From Methylobacterium sp. Leaf104 (GTDB lineage: Bacteria > Pseudomonadota > Alphaproteobacteria > Rhizobiales > Beijerinckiaceae): a stretch of 64,000 bases of DNA. The translations under genes and the position numbers were made by a program. Positions 48,259-56,634 of the stretch are shown one piece after another. Position 1 is the first letter of the stretch. Every line of letters starts with the position of its first letter. The notes beneath the pieces were generated by a model that saw only the letters and a program-made list of their open reading frames with translations, made no database searches and had not been told where the DNA came from. The stretch is taken from contig NZ_LMMZ01000003.1 of NCBI RefSeq assembly GCF_001422885.1, positions 40,927 to 104,926 on the forward strand, given 5' to 3'.

Positions 48259-49434
48259 ATGCAACTCACCGATGCCCAGCGTCTCGACTGGCTCCGCCTG
48301 ATCCGCAGCGAGGGCATCGGCCCGCGCAGCTTCCGGACCCTGATCAACCGCTTCGGCGGCGCCGGCCCGGCCCTCGAGGCCCTGCCGGGCCTCACCGGTC
48401 GCAGCGGTCGGCGCATCACCCCGCCGAGCCGGGCCGAGGCCGAAGGCGAGATCGCCGCAGCCGGTCGCCTCGGCGCGCGTCTCGTGGCGCTCGGGGAGGC
48501 GGACTATCCGAAGCTGCTGCAGGCCGCCGATTCGGCGCCGCCGCTGATCGCGCTCCGCGGCGAGGCCGCGATCCTGAATCGCCCCGCCATCGCCATCGTC
48601 GGCTCGCGCAACGCCTCCGCCGCCGGCCTCGCCTTTACCGAGCGCCTCGCCCGCGGCCTCGGCGAGGCCGGCCTCGTCGTGGTCTCGGGGCTGGCCCGCG
48701 GCATCGATGCCCGCGCCCACCGGGCCGCCCTGGTGCCCGGCACGGTGGCGGTGTTGGCGGGGGGACAGGACCGGATCTACCCAGCCAACCACGCCGCCCT
48801 GGTCGAGGCGATTTTGGAAGCGGGCGGGGCGGTCCTGGCCGAGATGCCGATGGGGTGGGAGCCGCGCGGGCGCGATTTTCCCCGGCGCAACCGCATCATC
48901 TCGGGCCTCGCCTACGGCACCGTCGTGGTGGAGGCAGCCCGCCGCTCGGGCTCGCTGATCACCGCCCGCTTCGCCCTGGAGCAGGGCCGCGAGGTCTTCG
49001 CCGTGCCGGGCTCGCCCCTCGATCCACGGGCGGAAGGGACCAACGACCTCATCCGCCAGGGGGCGACGCTGGTCTCCGACACCAGCCACGTCACGGATGC
49101 CATCGCCCCCTTGCTGACGCGCGGCGCTGATCCGCACAGCGCCGAGGCCCTGGCCGTCGACCGGCCGGACCTCGCCGACGCCCCGATCTTCTGGGACGAG
49201 CTCGACGTCGACGGCATCGTGCTGCCGATGCCGGCCGAGGATTTCGCCGCGCCCGGACCTGCCGACGACCGCGCCCGCCTGATCGCCTATCTCAGCCCGA
49301 CCCCGATCGGGACCGACGAGCTGGCGCGGACCGCCGGCCTCGGCGTCCGCGTCGTCCAGACCATCCTTCTGGAGCTGGAGCTCGACGGACGCATCGAGCG
49401 CCACGGCAGCGGCGCGGTGTCGCTGGTGGGCTGA
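48259..49434 (+). CDS. dprA: DNA-processing protein DprA/Smf
   Basis: 391 residues. The N-terminal helical domain begins [20 protein letters not shown]. The extended Rossmann domain (about 105-320) has [60 protein letters not shown] (ssDNA-binding) and [22 protein letters not shown]-terminal winged helix ([20 protein letters not shown]) completes the three-domain form. DprA loads RecA on incoming single strands during natural transformation; many non-competent bacteria also keep it. GGAGGG precedes ATG 48259. It converges on ruvX with 6 nt between stops. Confidence 0.94.
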   Translation: MQLTDAQRLDWLRLIRSEGIGPRSFRTLINRFGGAGPALEALPGLTGRSGRRITPPSRAEAEGEIAAAGRLGARLVALGEADYPKLLQAADSAPPLIALRGEAAILNRPAIAIVGSRNASAAGLAFTERLARGLGEAGLVVVSGLARGIDARAHRAALVPGTVAVLAGGQDRIYPANHAALVEAILEAGGAVLAEMPMGWEPRGRDFPRRNRIISGLAYGTVVVEAARRSGSLITARFALEQGREVFAVPGSPLDPRAEGTNDLIRQGATLVSDTSHVTDAIAPLLTRGADPHSAEALAVDRPDLADAPIFWDELDVDGIVLPMPAEDFAAPGPADDRARLIAYLSPTPIGTDELARTAGLGVRVVQTILLELELDGRIERHGSGAVSLVG

Positions 49435-49440
49435 AGACCC

Positions 49441-49935
49441 TCACGCGTCGTCGTCGGGTTCCCCGTCGCCCAGCGCCCGGCGCATCTGGTCGAGGCACCC
49501 CTGCAGGATGTAGGCGGCGGCCAGCATGTCGACGACCTCGCCGCGCTTGGCCCGCGAGGCATCCGCCGCGATCAGCGCGCGGGTGACGGCGGCGGTGGAG
49601 AGGCGCTCGTCGCAGTAGAGGACGGGCAGGGGCAGCAGCGGCTTCATGTTGCGCACGAAGGACCGGGTCGACTGCACCCGCGGGCCCTCGCTGCCATCCA
49701 TGTTGAGGGGCAGGCCGATGACGAGGCCGCCGACGGCGTGCATCTCGCACAAGGTCCGCAGGCGCGCGACGTCGGGGGTGAACTTCACCCGCCGGATCGT
49801 TTCCAGGGGCGAGGCGATCTGGCGCCCGACATCCGACAGGGCGAGCCCGATCGTCTTGGTGCCAAGGTCGATCCCGATCAGGCGGGGTCCGCCCTGCGAC
49901 TCCTCCGCGAAGGCCCGCATCTCGGCCTCGTCCAT
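49441..49935 (-). CDS. ruvX: YqgF/RuvX-family nuclease (putative pre-16S rRNA processing)
   Basis: 164 residues with the RNase H-like fold. The first catalytic Asp lies in [17 protein letters not shown]. Further family segments are [37 protein letters not shown] and the late acidic motif [13 protein letters not shown]. YqgF was first proposed as a Holliday junction resolvase and is now more often linked to 16S rRNA 5' maturation. ATG 49935 begins a 17-residue polar tail before the core. It is convergent with dprA. Confidence 0.93.
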   Translation of the reverse strand: MDEAEMRAFAEESQGGPRLIGIDLGTKTIGLALSDVGRQIASPLETIRRVKFTPDVARLRTLCEMHAVGGLVIGLPLNMDGSEGPRVQSTRSFVRNMKPLLPLPVLYCDERLSTAAVTRALIAADASRAKRGEVVDMLAAAYILQGCLDQMRRALGDGEPDDDA

Positions 49936-50024
49936 GTCCGTCGCTCTCCCGTGATGGCGCCTCTCCTGCGCGATCCGGCCCCGACCGGCAAGCCATGCCG
50001 CCAGGTCGGCGCAGGACCTCCGGG

Positions 50025-50570
50025 TCAGTGCAGGCCGGCCGAGCCTTCGGTGCCGTCGCCGACGAAACTCGTGGGGAGGGGCTCGGCGCCCATGCCGAGG
50101 ATGCCGCGCACCGCCGGTCCCTGGCTCCGCCGCATCAGGTCGACGAGGTCGGCCCCGCCGAAGCGCACGGATTCGAGGTCGGCGCCCAGGACCCAGATCT
50201 CGTACTCGTCGCGCCCCGGCACCACGTCCCAGAACAGGAACTCGCCGGCCTCGGAGCGCCCGAAGAAGCCTGCCCGCTCGACCACGCCGGGATCGTCGCC
50301 CTCGACCTCGAAGCGATGCTCCGGCCGGTCGCCGAGGACGGCGGCGATGCTGTGGGCGATCAGCTCGGAATGGGCGACGAGGTCGGTCTCCGGGGCCTCG
50401 CTCGGGACCGCGACGCGGAAGTAGCCGTTCGCGAGCCCTGCCCCGAGGGTCCGGCAGAAGGTGCGGTAGCTCTCCGGCAGGCCGTAGCCGAGCTCGGCCT
50501 CGGCCCGGTCGAGGGCCGCTTCGGTCGCCACCGGACCCGGCGCGCAGGGCGAGAACACCGTCTCCCACAT
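50025..50570 (-). CDS. SMI1/KNR4-family protein
   Basis: 181 residues. The order of features fits the SMI1/KNR4 fold: an early acidic helix ([20 protein letters not shown]), [20 protein letters not shown], then the ending with [19 protein letters not shown]. Family members often serve as immunity proteins against secreted toxins or as cell-wall regulators. No toxin gene is visible nearby, so no role is assigned. ATG 50570 with GGAGG 8 nt upstream is preferred over GTG 50579. The gene faces away from the CtrA-box region. Confidence 0.75.
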   Translation of the reverse strand: MWETVFSPCAPGPVATEAALDRAEAELGYGLPESYRTFCRTLGAGLANGYFRVAVPSEAPETDLVAHSELIAHSIAAVLGDRPEHRFEVEGDDPGVVERAGFFGRSEAGEFLFWDVVPGRDEYEIWVLGADLESVRFGGADLVDLMRRSQGPAVRGILGMGAEPLPTSFVGDGTEGSAGLH

Positions 50571-50649
50571 GAAATCCACCTCCGGCTGGCCGTTAACCTT
50601 AAAGAAACGTTGTCATAGCCTTGCCGGGACCGGATCGGCCAGGGCATCG

Positions 50650-50664
50650 TTAATCGATCGTTAA
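50650..50664. promoter_or_regulatory. Consensus CtrA-binding box (TTAA-N7-TTAA)
   Basis: TTAA-TCGATCG-TTAA is an exact match to the CtrA consensus of alphaproteobacteria. It lies 20 nt before the small ORF at 50684 and 80 nt upstream of the divergent SMI1/KNR4 gene. A second, non-canonical TTAA pair lies at 50593-50602. Cell-cycle control of one or both neighbours is suggested, not shown. Confidence 0.55.
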
Positions 50665-50683
50665 GACGCCGGATCCCGAACGC

Positions 50684-50863
50684 ATGCCCCACCCGATCGC
50701 CCAGCCGAACCCCGCGCGACGCCGGATGCCCCTGCGGCACAAGCTGATGCTGGCGCTGGCCTGCGAGATCCTGCTCGTGGGGTTCCGGCAGGCGGACTTC
50801 GTCGCGTCCAGGGCCGGCATCCTCATCGAGTCGCCGATCCTGCCCCATCACGCGATCGCCTGA
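50684..50863 (+). CDS. Possible small protein of 59 residues behind a CtrA box
   Basis: ATG 50684 opens 59 codons to TGA 50861-50863. The product starts with a basic proline-rich stretch (MPHPIAQPNPARRRMPLRHK), then LMLALACEILLVGF (hydrophobic, perhaps membrane-attached), then a short tail. Third positions are GC-rich. No good ribosome-binding site is seen, but the CtrA box lies just upstream. No family is recognised. Confidence 0.45.
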   Translation: MPHPIAQPNPARRRMPLRHKLMLALACEILLVGFRQADFVASRAGILIESPILPHHAIA

Positions 50864-51009
50864 CGCCCCGGCATCCGCGCGCCGCGGCGGCCCGCGAAGA
50901 GGCCCGGCGTTGCGAGCGCGCGAAGGCGGGTGCTATAGCCCGGCCCGACGCCCCATCGCCCGCGGAACCCCGCCGGGCCGCGGTGGGAGCCTGAGGATCT
51001 GAAGACAGC

Positions 51010-51297
51010 ATGTCGGTCGACGCAACGACGGTGAGGCGCATCGCGCACCTGGCGCGCATCGCGGTGAGCGAGGACGAGGTCGCTCCCCTGCAGGGCGAGC
51101 TCAATGCGATCCTGGCCTTCGTCGAGCAACTCGGCGCGGTGGACGTGATGGGGGTCGAGCCGATGACCTCGGTCACCCCGATGGCGATGAAGAAGCGCGA
51201 GGACGTGGTCACCGACGGGGCCAAGGCCGACGCCATCGTGGCCAACGCCCCCGAGACCGAGGACCATTACTTCCTCGTGCCGAAGGTCGTCGAGTAG
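51010..51297 (+). CDS. gatC: Asp-tRNA(Asn)/Glu-tRNA(Gln) amidotransferase subunit C
   Basis: 95 residues, standard GatC. It begins [20 protein letters not shown] and contains [11 protein letters not shown], the conserved loop, and ends [17 protein letters not shown]. GatC is a small clamp that stabilises GatA in the GatCAB complex, which amidates Glu-tRNA(Gln) and Asp-tRNA(Asn). It leads the cluster gatC-gatA-membrane protein-gatB on one strand, so the whole complex is encoded here. Confidence 0.96.
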   Translation: MSVDATTVRRIAHLARIAVSEDEVAPLQGELNAILAFVEQLGAVDVMGVEPMTSVTPMAMKKREDVVTDGAKADAIVANAPETEDHYFLVPKVVE

Positions 51298-51415
51298 GCG
51301 CACGCGCCGCCGACCCCGAAACCCGGCCGCCCCGAGGGACGGTCCGCCCGGCGCCCGAACGGCGACGGCGGCTCCCCGGGACCCACCAGGACGAGCGCCC
51401 AGGACTCTGCCGCCC

Positions 51416-52897
51416 ATGACCTCTCTGAACGAACTCACCCTGGCGGAGGCCCGCGACGGGCTGAAGGCCAAGGACTTCTCCGCCACCGACCTGACCCGCG
51501 CGCATCTCGACGCCATGGAGAAGGCGCGGGCGCTGAACGCCTATCTCGTCGAGACGCCCGACCGGGCCATCGCCATGGCGGAGGCGGCCGATGCGCGGAT
51601 CGCCGCGGGCCAGGCCCGTCCGCTGGAGGGCATCCCCCTCGGGATCAAGGACCTGTTCTGCACCGAGGGCGTGGCGACCACGGCCGGCTCGAAGATCCTC
51701 GAGGGCTTCACTCCGGCCTACGAATCGGCCGTGACCGCCAATCTCTGGCGCGACGGCGCGGTGATGCTCGGCAAGCTGAACCTCGACGAGTTCGCCATGG
51801 GCTCGTCCAACGAGACCTCCGCCTACGGCGACGTGGTCTCGCCCTGGCGCCGTGCCGGATCGGACGCCAAGCTGGTGCCGGGCGGCTCGTCGGGCGGATC
51901 GGCAGCGGCGGTGGCCGCCCGTCTCTGCCTCGGCGCCACCGCGACCGATACCGGCGGCTCGATCCGCCAGCCCGCCGCCTTCACCGGCACCGTCGGCATC
52001 AAGCCGACCTACGGCCGCTGCTCGCGCTGGGGCACGGTGGCCTACGCCTCCTCCCTGGACCAGGCCGGTCCGATCGCCCGCACGGTGCGCGACTGCGCGA
52101 TCCTGCTCGGTTCGATGGCCGGCCAGGATGCGCGCGACACCACCTGCGCCGACCTGCCGGTGCCGGACTTCGAGGCCGCCATCGCCCGCGGCGTGAAGGG
52201 ACTGACCATCGGCATCCCGAAGGAGTACCGGGTCGAGGGCATGTCGGCCGAGATCCAGGCGCTCTGGGACCGGGGCGCGGCCATGCTCCGGGACGCCGGC
52301 GCCACGTTGCGGGAGATCTCGCTGCCGCACACGCAATATGCCCTGCCGGCCTACTACATCGTCGCCCCGGCGGAGGCCTCCTCGAACCTCGCCCGCTACG
52401 ACGGCGTGCGCTACGGCCTGCGCGTGCCGGGCAAGGACATCGCCGGGCTCTACGAGAACACCCGCGCCGCCGGCTTCGGCCGCGAGGTGAAGCGCCGCAT
52501 CATGATCGGCACCTACGTGCTCTCGGCCGGCTACTACGACGCCTATTACGTGCGCGCCCAGCGCATCCGCACCCTGATCAAGCGCGACTTCGAGCAGGCC
52601 TACGCCTCCGGCATCGACGCGATCCTGACCCCCGCGACCCCGTCGGCCGCCTTCGGCATCGGCGAGAAGGGCTCGGGCGACCCGGTCGAGATGTACCTGC
52701 AGGACGTGTTCACCATCACGGTGAACATGGCGGGCCTGCCCGGCATCTCGGTGCCCGCCGGCCTCGACGCGCAGGGCCTGCCGCTGGGTCTCCAGCTCAT
52801 CGGCCGCCCCTTCGACGAGGAGACGCTGTTCGCCGCCGCCCAGGTGATCGAGGACGCCGCCGGACGCACGAAACTGCCCGCCGCGTGGTGGGCATGA
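51416..52897 (+). CDS. gatA: Asp-tRNA(Asn)/Glu-tRNA(Gln) amidotransferase subunit A
   Basis: 493 residues of the amidase-signature family. The Ser-cisSer-Lys triad is visible as Lys78 ([14 protein letters not shown]), Ser158 ([13 protein letters not shown]) and Ser182 ([14 protein letters not shown]). The end ([19 protein letters not shown]) is typical. GatA releases ammonia from glutamine and channels it to GatB. It follows gatC after a 118-nt gap and precedes a small membrane-protein gene by 10 nt. Confidence 0.96.
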   Translation: MTSLNELTLAEARDGLKAKDFSATDLTRAHLDAMEKARALNAYLVETPDRAIAMAEAADARIAAGQARPLEGIPLGIKDLFCTEGVATTAGSKILEGFTPAYESAVTANLWRDGAVMLGKLNLDEFAMGSSNETSAYGDVVSPWRRAGSDAKLVPGGSSGGSAAAVAARLCLGATATDTGGSIRQPAAFTGTVGIKPTYGRCSRWGTVAYASSLDQAGPIARTVRDCAILLGSMAGQDARDTTCADLPVPDFEAAIARGVKGLTIGIPKEYRVEGMSAEIQALWDRGAAMLRDAGATLREISLPHTQYALPAYYIVAPAEASSNLARYDGVRYGLRVPGKDIAGLYENTRAAGFGREVKRRIMIGTYVLSAGYYDAYYVRAQRIRTLIKRDFEQAYASGIDAILTPATPSAAFGIGEKGSGDPVEMYLQDVFTITVNMAGLPGISVPAGLDAQGLPLGLQLIGRPFDEETLFAAAQVIEDAAGRTKLPAAWWA

Positions 52898-52907
52898 GGC
52901 GCACCCG

Positions 52908-53207
52908 ATGACGGTCCCGGTCTATCCCTTCGACGTCTGGATCTGGGCCGCCTTCGATCCGGTGCTGATCGCCATCGCCCTGGTGATGGGCTGGAAGTCG
53001 GACCAGTTCGTGAAGGTCATCCTCGTCTCGCTGATGGCCTTCGCGGTCTCGGTCTTAGTGTCCTGGGCCGTGACCGCGATCGGCATTCCCTGGCCGGCGC
53101 CGGTGAGCCACGACGGGCCGACCTTCTTCCCCGTGCGCTGGATCGCGGGCTTCCTCTGGGGCACCCTGGGCTTCCTGGCCCACCAGCTCTATCGCCTGCG
53201 CGCTTGA
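52908..53207 (+). CDS. Small membrane protein between gatA and gatB, unknown function
   Basis: 99 residues with about three hydrophobic segments (WIWAAFDPVLIAIALVMGW, FVKVILVSLMAFAVSVLVSW and the C-terminal WIAGFLWGTLGFLAHQLY). It is tightly packed, 10 nt after gatA and 68 nt before gatB, on the same strand. It has no recognised domain. The position suggests cotranscription but not necessarily a tRNA-related role; the product is clearly membrane-bound, unlike GatCAB. Confidence 0.75.
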   Translation: MTVPVYPFDVWIWAAFDPVLIAIALVMGWKSDQFVKVILVSLMAFAVSVLVSWAVTAIGIPWPAPVSHDGPTFFPVRWIAGFLWGTLGFLAHQLYRLRA

Positions 53208-53275
53208 CCGCGCCGACCGGCGCTTCCACCTTTCCGGCGCGCATCCGCGCCCCGCAACGCTGAACTCGGGCCATC

Positions 53276-54748
53276 ATGACCGCTGCCGTGAACCCCAAGA
53301 AGCTCATCAAGGGCGGCCTGCACGACTGGGAGGTCGTGATCGGCATGGAGATCCACGCCCAGGTCACGAGCCGCTCCAAACTGTTCTCCGGCGCCTCCAC
53401 GGAATTCGGCGGCGAGCCGAACGACCACGTCTCCCTGGTGGACGCGGCGATGCCCGGCATGCTGCCGGTCATCAACGAGGAATGCGTGGCCCAGGCCGTG
53501 CGCACCGGCCTCGGGCTGAAGGCGCAGATCAACCACCGCTCGGTGTTCGACCGGAAGAACTACTTCTATCCGGACCTGCCGCAGGGCTACCAGATCAGCC
53601 AGTTCAAGGATCCGATCGTCGGCGAGGGCGAGGTGCTGGTCGATCTGCCCGACGGCGAGTCGATCACCGTCGGCATCGAGCGCCTGCATCTGGAGCAGGA
53701 TGCCGGCAAGTCCCTGCACGACCAGAACCCGACCCAGAGCTTCGTCGACCTCAACCGTTCCGGCGTCGCCCTGATGGAGATCGTCTCGCGGCCGGACCTC
53801 CGCTCGTCGGAGGAGGCGCGCGCCTACGTGACCAAGCTGCGCACCATCCTGCGCTACCTCGGCACCTGCGACGGCGACATGGAGAAGGGCTCGCTGCGCG
53901 CCGACGTGAACGTCTCGGTCCGCAAACCCGGTGACCCGCTCGGAACCCGCTGCGAGATCAAGAACGTCAACTCGATCCGCTTCATCGGCCAGGCCATCGA
54001 GACCGAGGCCCGGCGCCAGATCGCGATCATCGAGGATGGCGGCACGATCAGCCAGGAGACCCGCCTGTTCGACCCGGGCAAGGGCGAGACCCGCTCCATG
54101 CGTTCCAAGGAAGAAGCGCACGACTACCGCTACTTCCCCGATCCGGACCTGCTGCCGCTGGAATTCGACCAGGCCTACGTGGACGCGCTCGCCGCCGGAC
54201 TGCCCGAGCTGCCCGACGCCAAGAAGGCGCGCTTCATCGAGTCCTACGGGCTCAGCGCCTACGATGCCGGCGTTCTCATCGCCGAGCGCGCCTCGGCCGA
54301 TTACTTCGAGGCGGTCGCCAAGGGCCGCGACGGCAAGGCCGCGGCGAACTGGGTCATCAACGAGCTGTTCGGGCGCCTCAACAAGGAGGGCAGGGGCATC
54401 GAGGCGACCCCGGTGTCCGCCGACCAGCTCGGCGCCATCGTCGACCTCATCGGCGAGGGCGTGATCTCGGGCAAGATCGCCAAGGACCTGTTCGAGATCG
54501 TCTGGTCCGAGGGCGGCGACCCGCGCCAGATCGTGGAATCGCGTGGCATGAAGCAGGTGACCGACACCGGGGCCATTGAGGCCGCCGTGGACGAGATCAT
54601 CGCAAAGAACCCCGAGAAGGTTCAGCAGGCCAAGGAAAAGCCGACCCTGCTCGGCTGGTTCGTCGGCCAGACCATGAAGGCCACCGGCGGCAAGGCCAAC
54701 CCGGCGGCGGTGAACGCCCTGCTGAAGGCGAAGCTCGGGATCGAGTAG
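53276..54748 (+). CDS. gatB: Asp-tRNA(Asn)/Glu-tRNA(Gln) amidotransferase subunit B
   Basis: 490 residues. The catalytic cradle begins [20 protein letters not shown] and includes [47 protein letters not shown] and [11 protein letters not shown]. The helical and YqeY-like tail domains (about 310-490) end [16 protein letters not shown]. GatB phosphorylates the tRNA-bound Glu or Asp and amidates it with ammonia from GatA. Conserved acidic and His residues of the active site are in place. The last gene of the gat cluster; a gene-free stretch follows. Confidence 0.96.
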   Translation: MTAAVNPKKLIKGGLHDWEVVIGMEIHAQVTSRSKLFSGASTEFGGEPNDHVSLVDAAMPGMLPVINEECVAQAVRTGLGLKAQINHRSVFDRKNYFYPDLPQGYQISQFKDPIVGEGEVLVDLPDGESITVGIERLHLEQDAGKSLHDQNPTQSFVDLNRSGVALMEIVSRPDLRSSEEARAYVTKLRTILRYLGTCDGDMEKGSLRADVNVSVRKPGDPLGTRCEIKNVNSIRFIGQAIETEARRQIAIIEDGGTISQETRLFDPGKGETRSMRSKEEAHDYRYFPDPDLLPLEFDQAYVDALAAGLPELPDAKKARFIESYGLSAYDAGVLIAERASADYFEAVAKGRDGKAAANWVINELFGRLNKEGRGIEATPVSADQLGAIVDLIGEGVISGKIAKDLFEIVWSEGGDPRQIVESRGMKQVTDTGAIEAAVDEIIAKNPEKVQQAKEKPTLLGWFVGQTMKATGGKANPAAVNALLKAKLGIE

Positions 54749-55414
54749 GGATCCGGCCCGCATCCGACATCTCGGAGGCGGTCGAGACCGAGTGGCGAAC
54801 GGTCCGTCCGACCGGGCGACGCACGCATCGCCCACTGGGCGCGGTTGCCCCCCTCGCGGGCGGACGACCTCAGCGTGAAGCCGCGCTCCGTTCCCGGGCC
54901 TTCACGCATGGGTCGAGCCGCTCGCGTGGAAACGCAGCGGCGAAACCTCAATAGAAAAGTGGGTGGTCGTCCGGCGCAAGGCGCGCCCGCCGGCCTGATA
55001 ACATCGGCGGCGGAAGCGGCCGAGGTGGGGCCTGGTGCATGTCTGAAGTCGTGCCGTGTTGGCCGCTTCTGCGCCCCGGAGACCGCTTCCGTCCCGTAAT
55101 TCGCGTCGTGCGCTGCTCAACGTCCAGGTCGAATCAGCCCTGGATGATCGCCGCAGCCGCCTGCTGGGGTGGAGTCATTCCCGCATCTCCTGCTTCTCGT
55201 CGGTCATGATCGTTTACCGATCAGGGCCTCCTCGTTGCTTGAGCTGTGCTTTGCCGTCGAAGCACCACAACAAGGTGCGACCAGATCGACGATGCGTCAA
55301 GAGCCTATTTGCGCGTTTTCGCGACTGTATTCATTCCCATCGCCGCGGCCTTGAAAACGTGTTGTGGCACAGCCCCTTGGCCGTCCCTGCAACCGGACGG
55401 CCCGGCACCACAGC
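54749..55414. other. Gene-free convergent region with lower GC
   Basis: These 666 bases lie between the convergent gatB and aaeA-like genes. No ORF looks real. From about 55100 to 55370 the base composition drops towards balanced GC, unlike the rest of the window. TGATCG-TTTAC-CGATCA (55207-55223) is a small inverted repeat, and the stretch ends with TGTTGTGGCACAGCCCC (55360-55376), which looks like a possible mobile-element end. A degraded insertion or an unrecognised RNA is possible; nothing can be assigned. Confidence 0.3.
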
Positions 55415-56437
55415 CTACGGGGTGGGAGCGGCCGCCCCGGCGAAGCGGCTGCGCAGGCGGGCGAGCCAGTCCTGGCGGTGGGCGCCGGGCTCGCCGACCG
55501 AGACGGTGGCGGTCATGCCGGCGACCAGGGTCACGCCCTCGGGCACCCGCTCGATCCGGATGCGCACCGGCACGCGCTGGGCGAGGCGGACCCAGGTGTA
55601 GACCGGATCGACATTGGGCAGCCCCTGCGTGCTCGCGGCGGCGTTGGCGGTGCTGATGCCCAGGGTGATGCTCTCCACCCTGCCGCGGATCAGGGGGTCG
55701 TAGCCGAGGAGTTCGGCCGAGACCGGGTCGCCCACGTGGATATGGGCCATCTTGGTCTCCTCGAAATAGCCGTCGATCCAGAACGAATCGGTGTCGATGA
55801 CGGCGATGTTGACCGTCCCGGTGGTGGCGTAGTCGCCCGGGCGCAGGAGGAGGTTCGTCACCCGGCCGTTCACCGGCGATCGCACCTGGGTGCGTTGAAG
55901 GTTGACCTTGGCCTGCGAGAGCTGCGCCTTGGCCGAGGCCACCGCCGCCTCGGCGATCTTGGCGGTGCCGGCATATTGCTGCTTCTCCTCGACGGAGGTC
56001 GAGAGGGTGGTCAGCGCCTCGCGCCGGGCGGCCTGGGTCTGCTTGACCTGGAGGTCGGCCTCGCGGTTGTCGAGTTCGGCCTGGGCCGAGGTCACCGAGA
56101 CCTCGAAGTCGAAGGGGTCGATGACGTAGAGGATGTCGCCCTTCTTCACGGTCTGGTTGTCGGCGACGCGCAGCTCCGTGATCTGGCCCGAGACCTGGGG
56201 CGCCACGCTGGCGACCTGCACGCGTACCCGCCCGTCGCGGGTCCAGGGGGCGGTGACGTAGAACTGCCAGACCAGGGCCGCCGCGACGAAGGCGCTGACC
56301 AAGATGAGCGCGGTGACCAGCAGGCGCAGCACCCGGCGGCCGCGCCCGGGAGCGGGAGAGCTCGTGTCCGGCCCCGAGGCGGATGGCCGGGCCTTCGATT
56401 CTGCGGCGGCGGTCTCGGCGGGCGGGTCTTGAGCCAT
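55415..56437 (-). CDS. HlyD-type membrane-fusion protein of an aromatic-acid-type efflux system (AaeA-like)
   Basis: 340 residues. A polar tail and one N-terminal span (RVLRLLVTALILVSAFVAAA) are followed by lipoyl-like and coiled-coil hairpin segments (ITELRVADNQTVKKGDILYV; VEEKQQYAGTAKIAEAAVAS; VNLQRTQVRSPVNGRVTNLL) and a beta-barrel end (PEGVTLVAGMTATVSVGEP). It is a periplasmic adaptor for the FUSC-type pump upstream. Genes run aaeB-like, DUF1656, aaeA-like on the minus strand with overlaps. The start is ATG 56437; GTG 56443 overlaps the preceding TGA and is a real alternative. Confidence 0.88.
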   Translation of the reverse strand: MAQDPPAETAAAESKARPSASGPDTSSPAPGRGRRVLRLLVTALILVSAFVAAALVWQFYVTAPWTRDGRVRVQVASVAPQVSGQITELRVADNQTVKKGDILYVIDPFDFEVSVTSAQAELDNREADLQVKQTQAARREALTTLSTSVEEKQQYAGTAKIAEAAVASAKAQLSQAKVNLQRTQVRSPVNGRVTNLLLRPGDYATTGTVNIAVIDTDSFWIDGYFEETKMAHIHVGDPVSAELLGYDPLIRGRVESITLGISTANAAASTQGLPNVDPVYTWVRLAQRVPVRIRIERVPEGVTLVAGMTATVSVGEPGAHRQDWLARLRSRFAGAAAPTP

Positions 56438-56439
56438 CG

Positions 56440-56634
56440 TCACAGGAACACGATCAGGAGGGCAAGGATGCAGACGTAGAGGCCGGCTTCCGCCAGGGGC
56501 GGGTTGGCGACGTAGCGGGCGATGCGCAGGCGCGCGAAGAGTAGGCGCAGGACGACCAGGATCGCCAGCGCCCCGGCGGCGTAGGCCACGAAGGGCGAGA
56601 GCAGCACGCCGCCGAGATCGAGGTCGCTGCGCAT
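56440..56634 (-). CDS. Small DUF1656 membrane protein (AaeX-like)
   Basis: 64 residues with two spans (SPFVAYAAGALAILVVLRLLF and the C-terminal AGLYVCILALLIVFL). The layout and the LGGVLLSPF start match the DUF1656/AaeX family, almost always found next to AaeA/AaeB pumps. It is thought to accompany the pump in the inner membrane; its function is unproved. It overlaps the FUSC gene by 1 nt and is followed by the adaptor gene 2 nt later. Confidence 0.88.
   Translation of the reverse strand: MRSDLDLGGVLLSPFVAYAAGALAILVVLRLLFARLRIARYVANPPLAEAGLYVCILALLIVFL

Noticed and set aside
55056..55601. 181-codon plus-strand frame in the low-GC region
   Set aside because: No hydrophobic, domain or transposase-like pattern, and its end runs into the opposite strand of the aaeA-like gene. 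Not supported as a gene.
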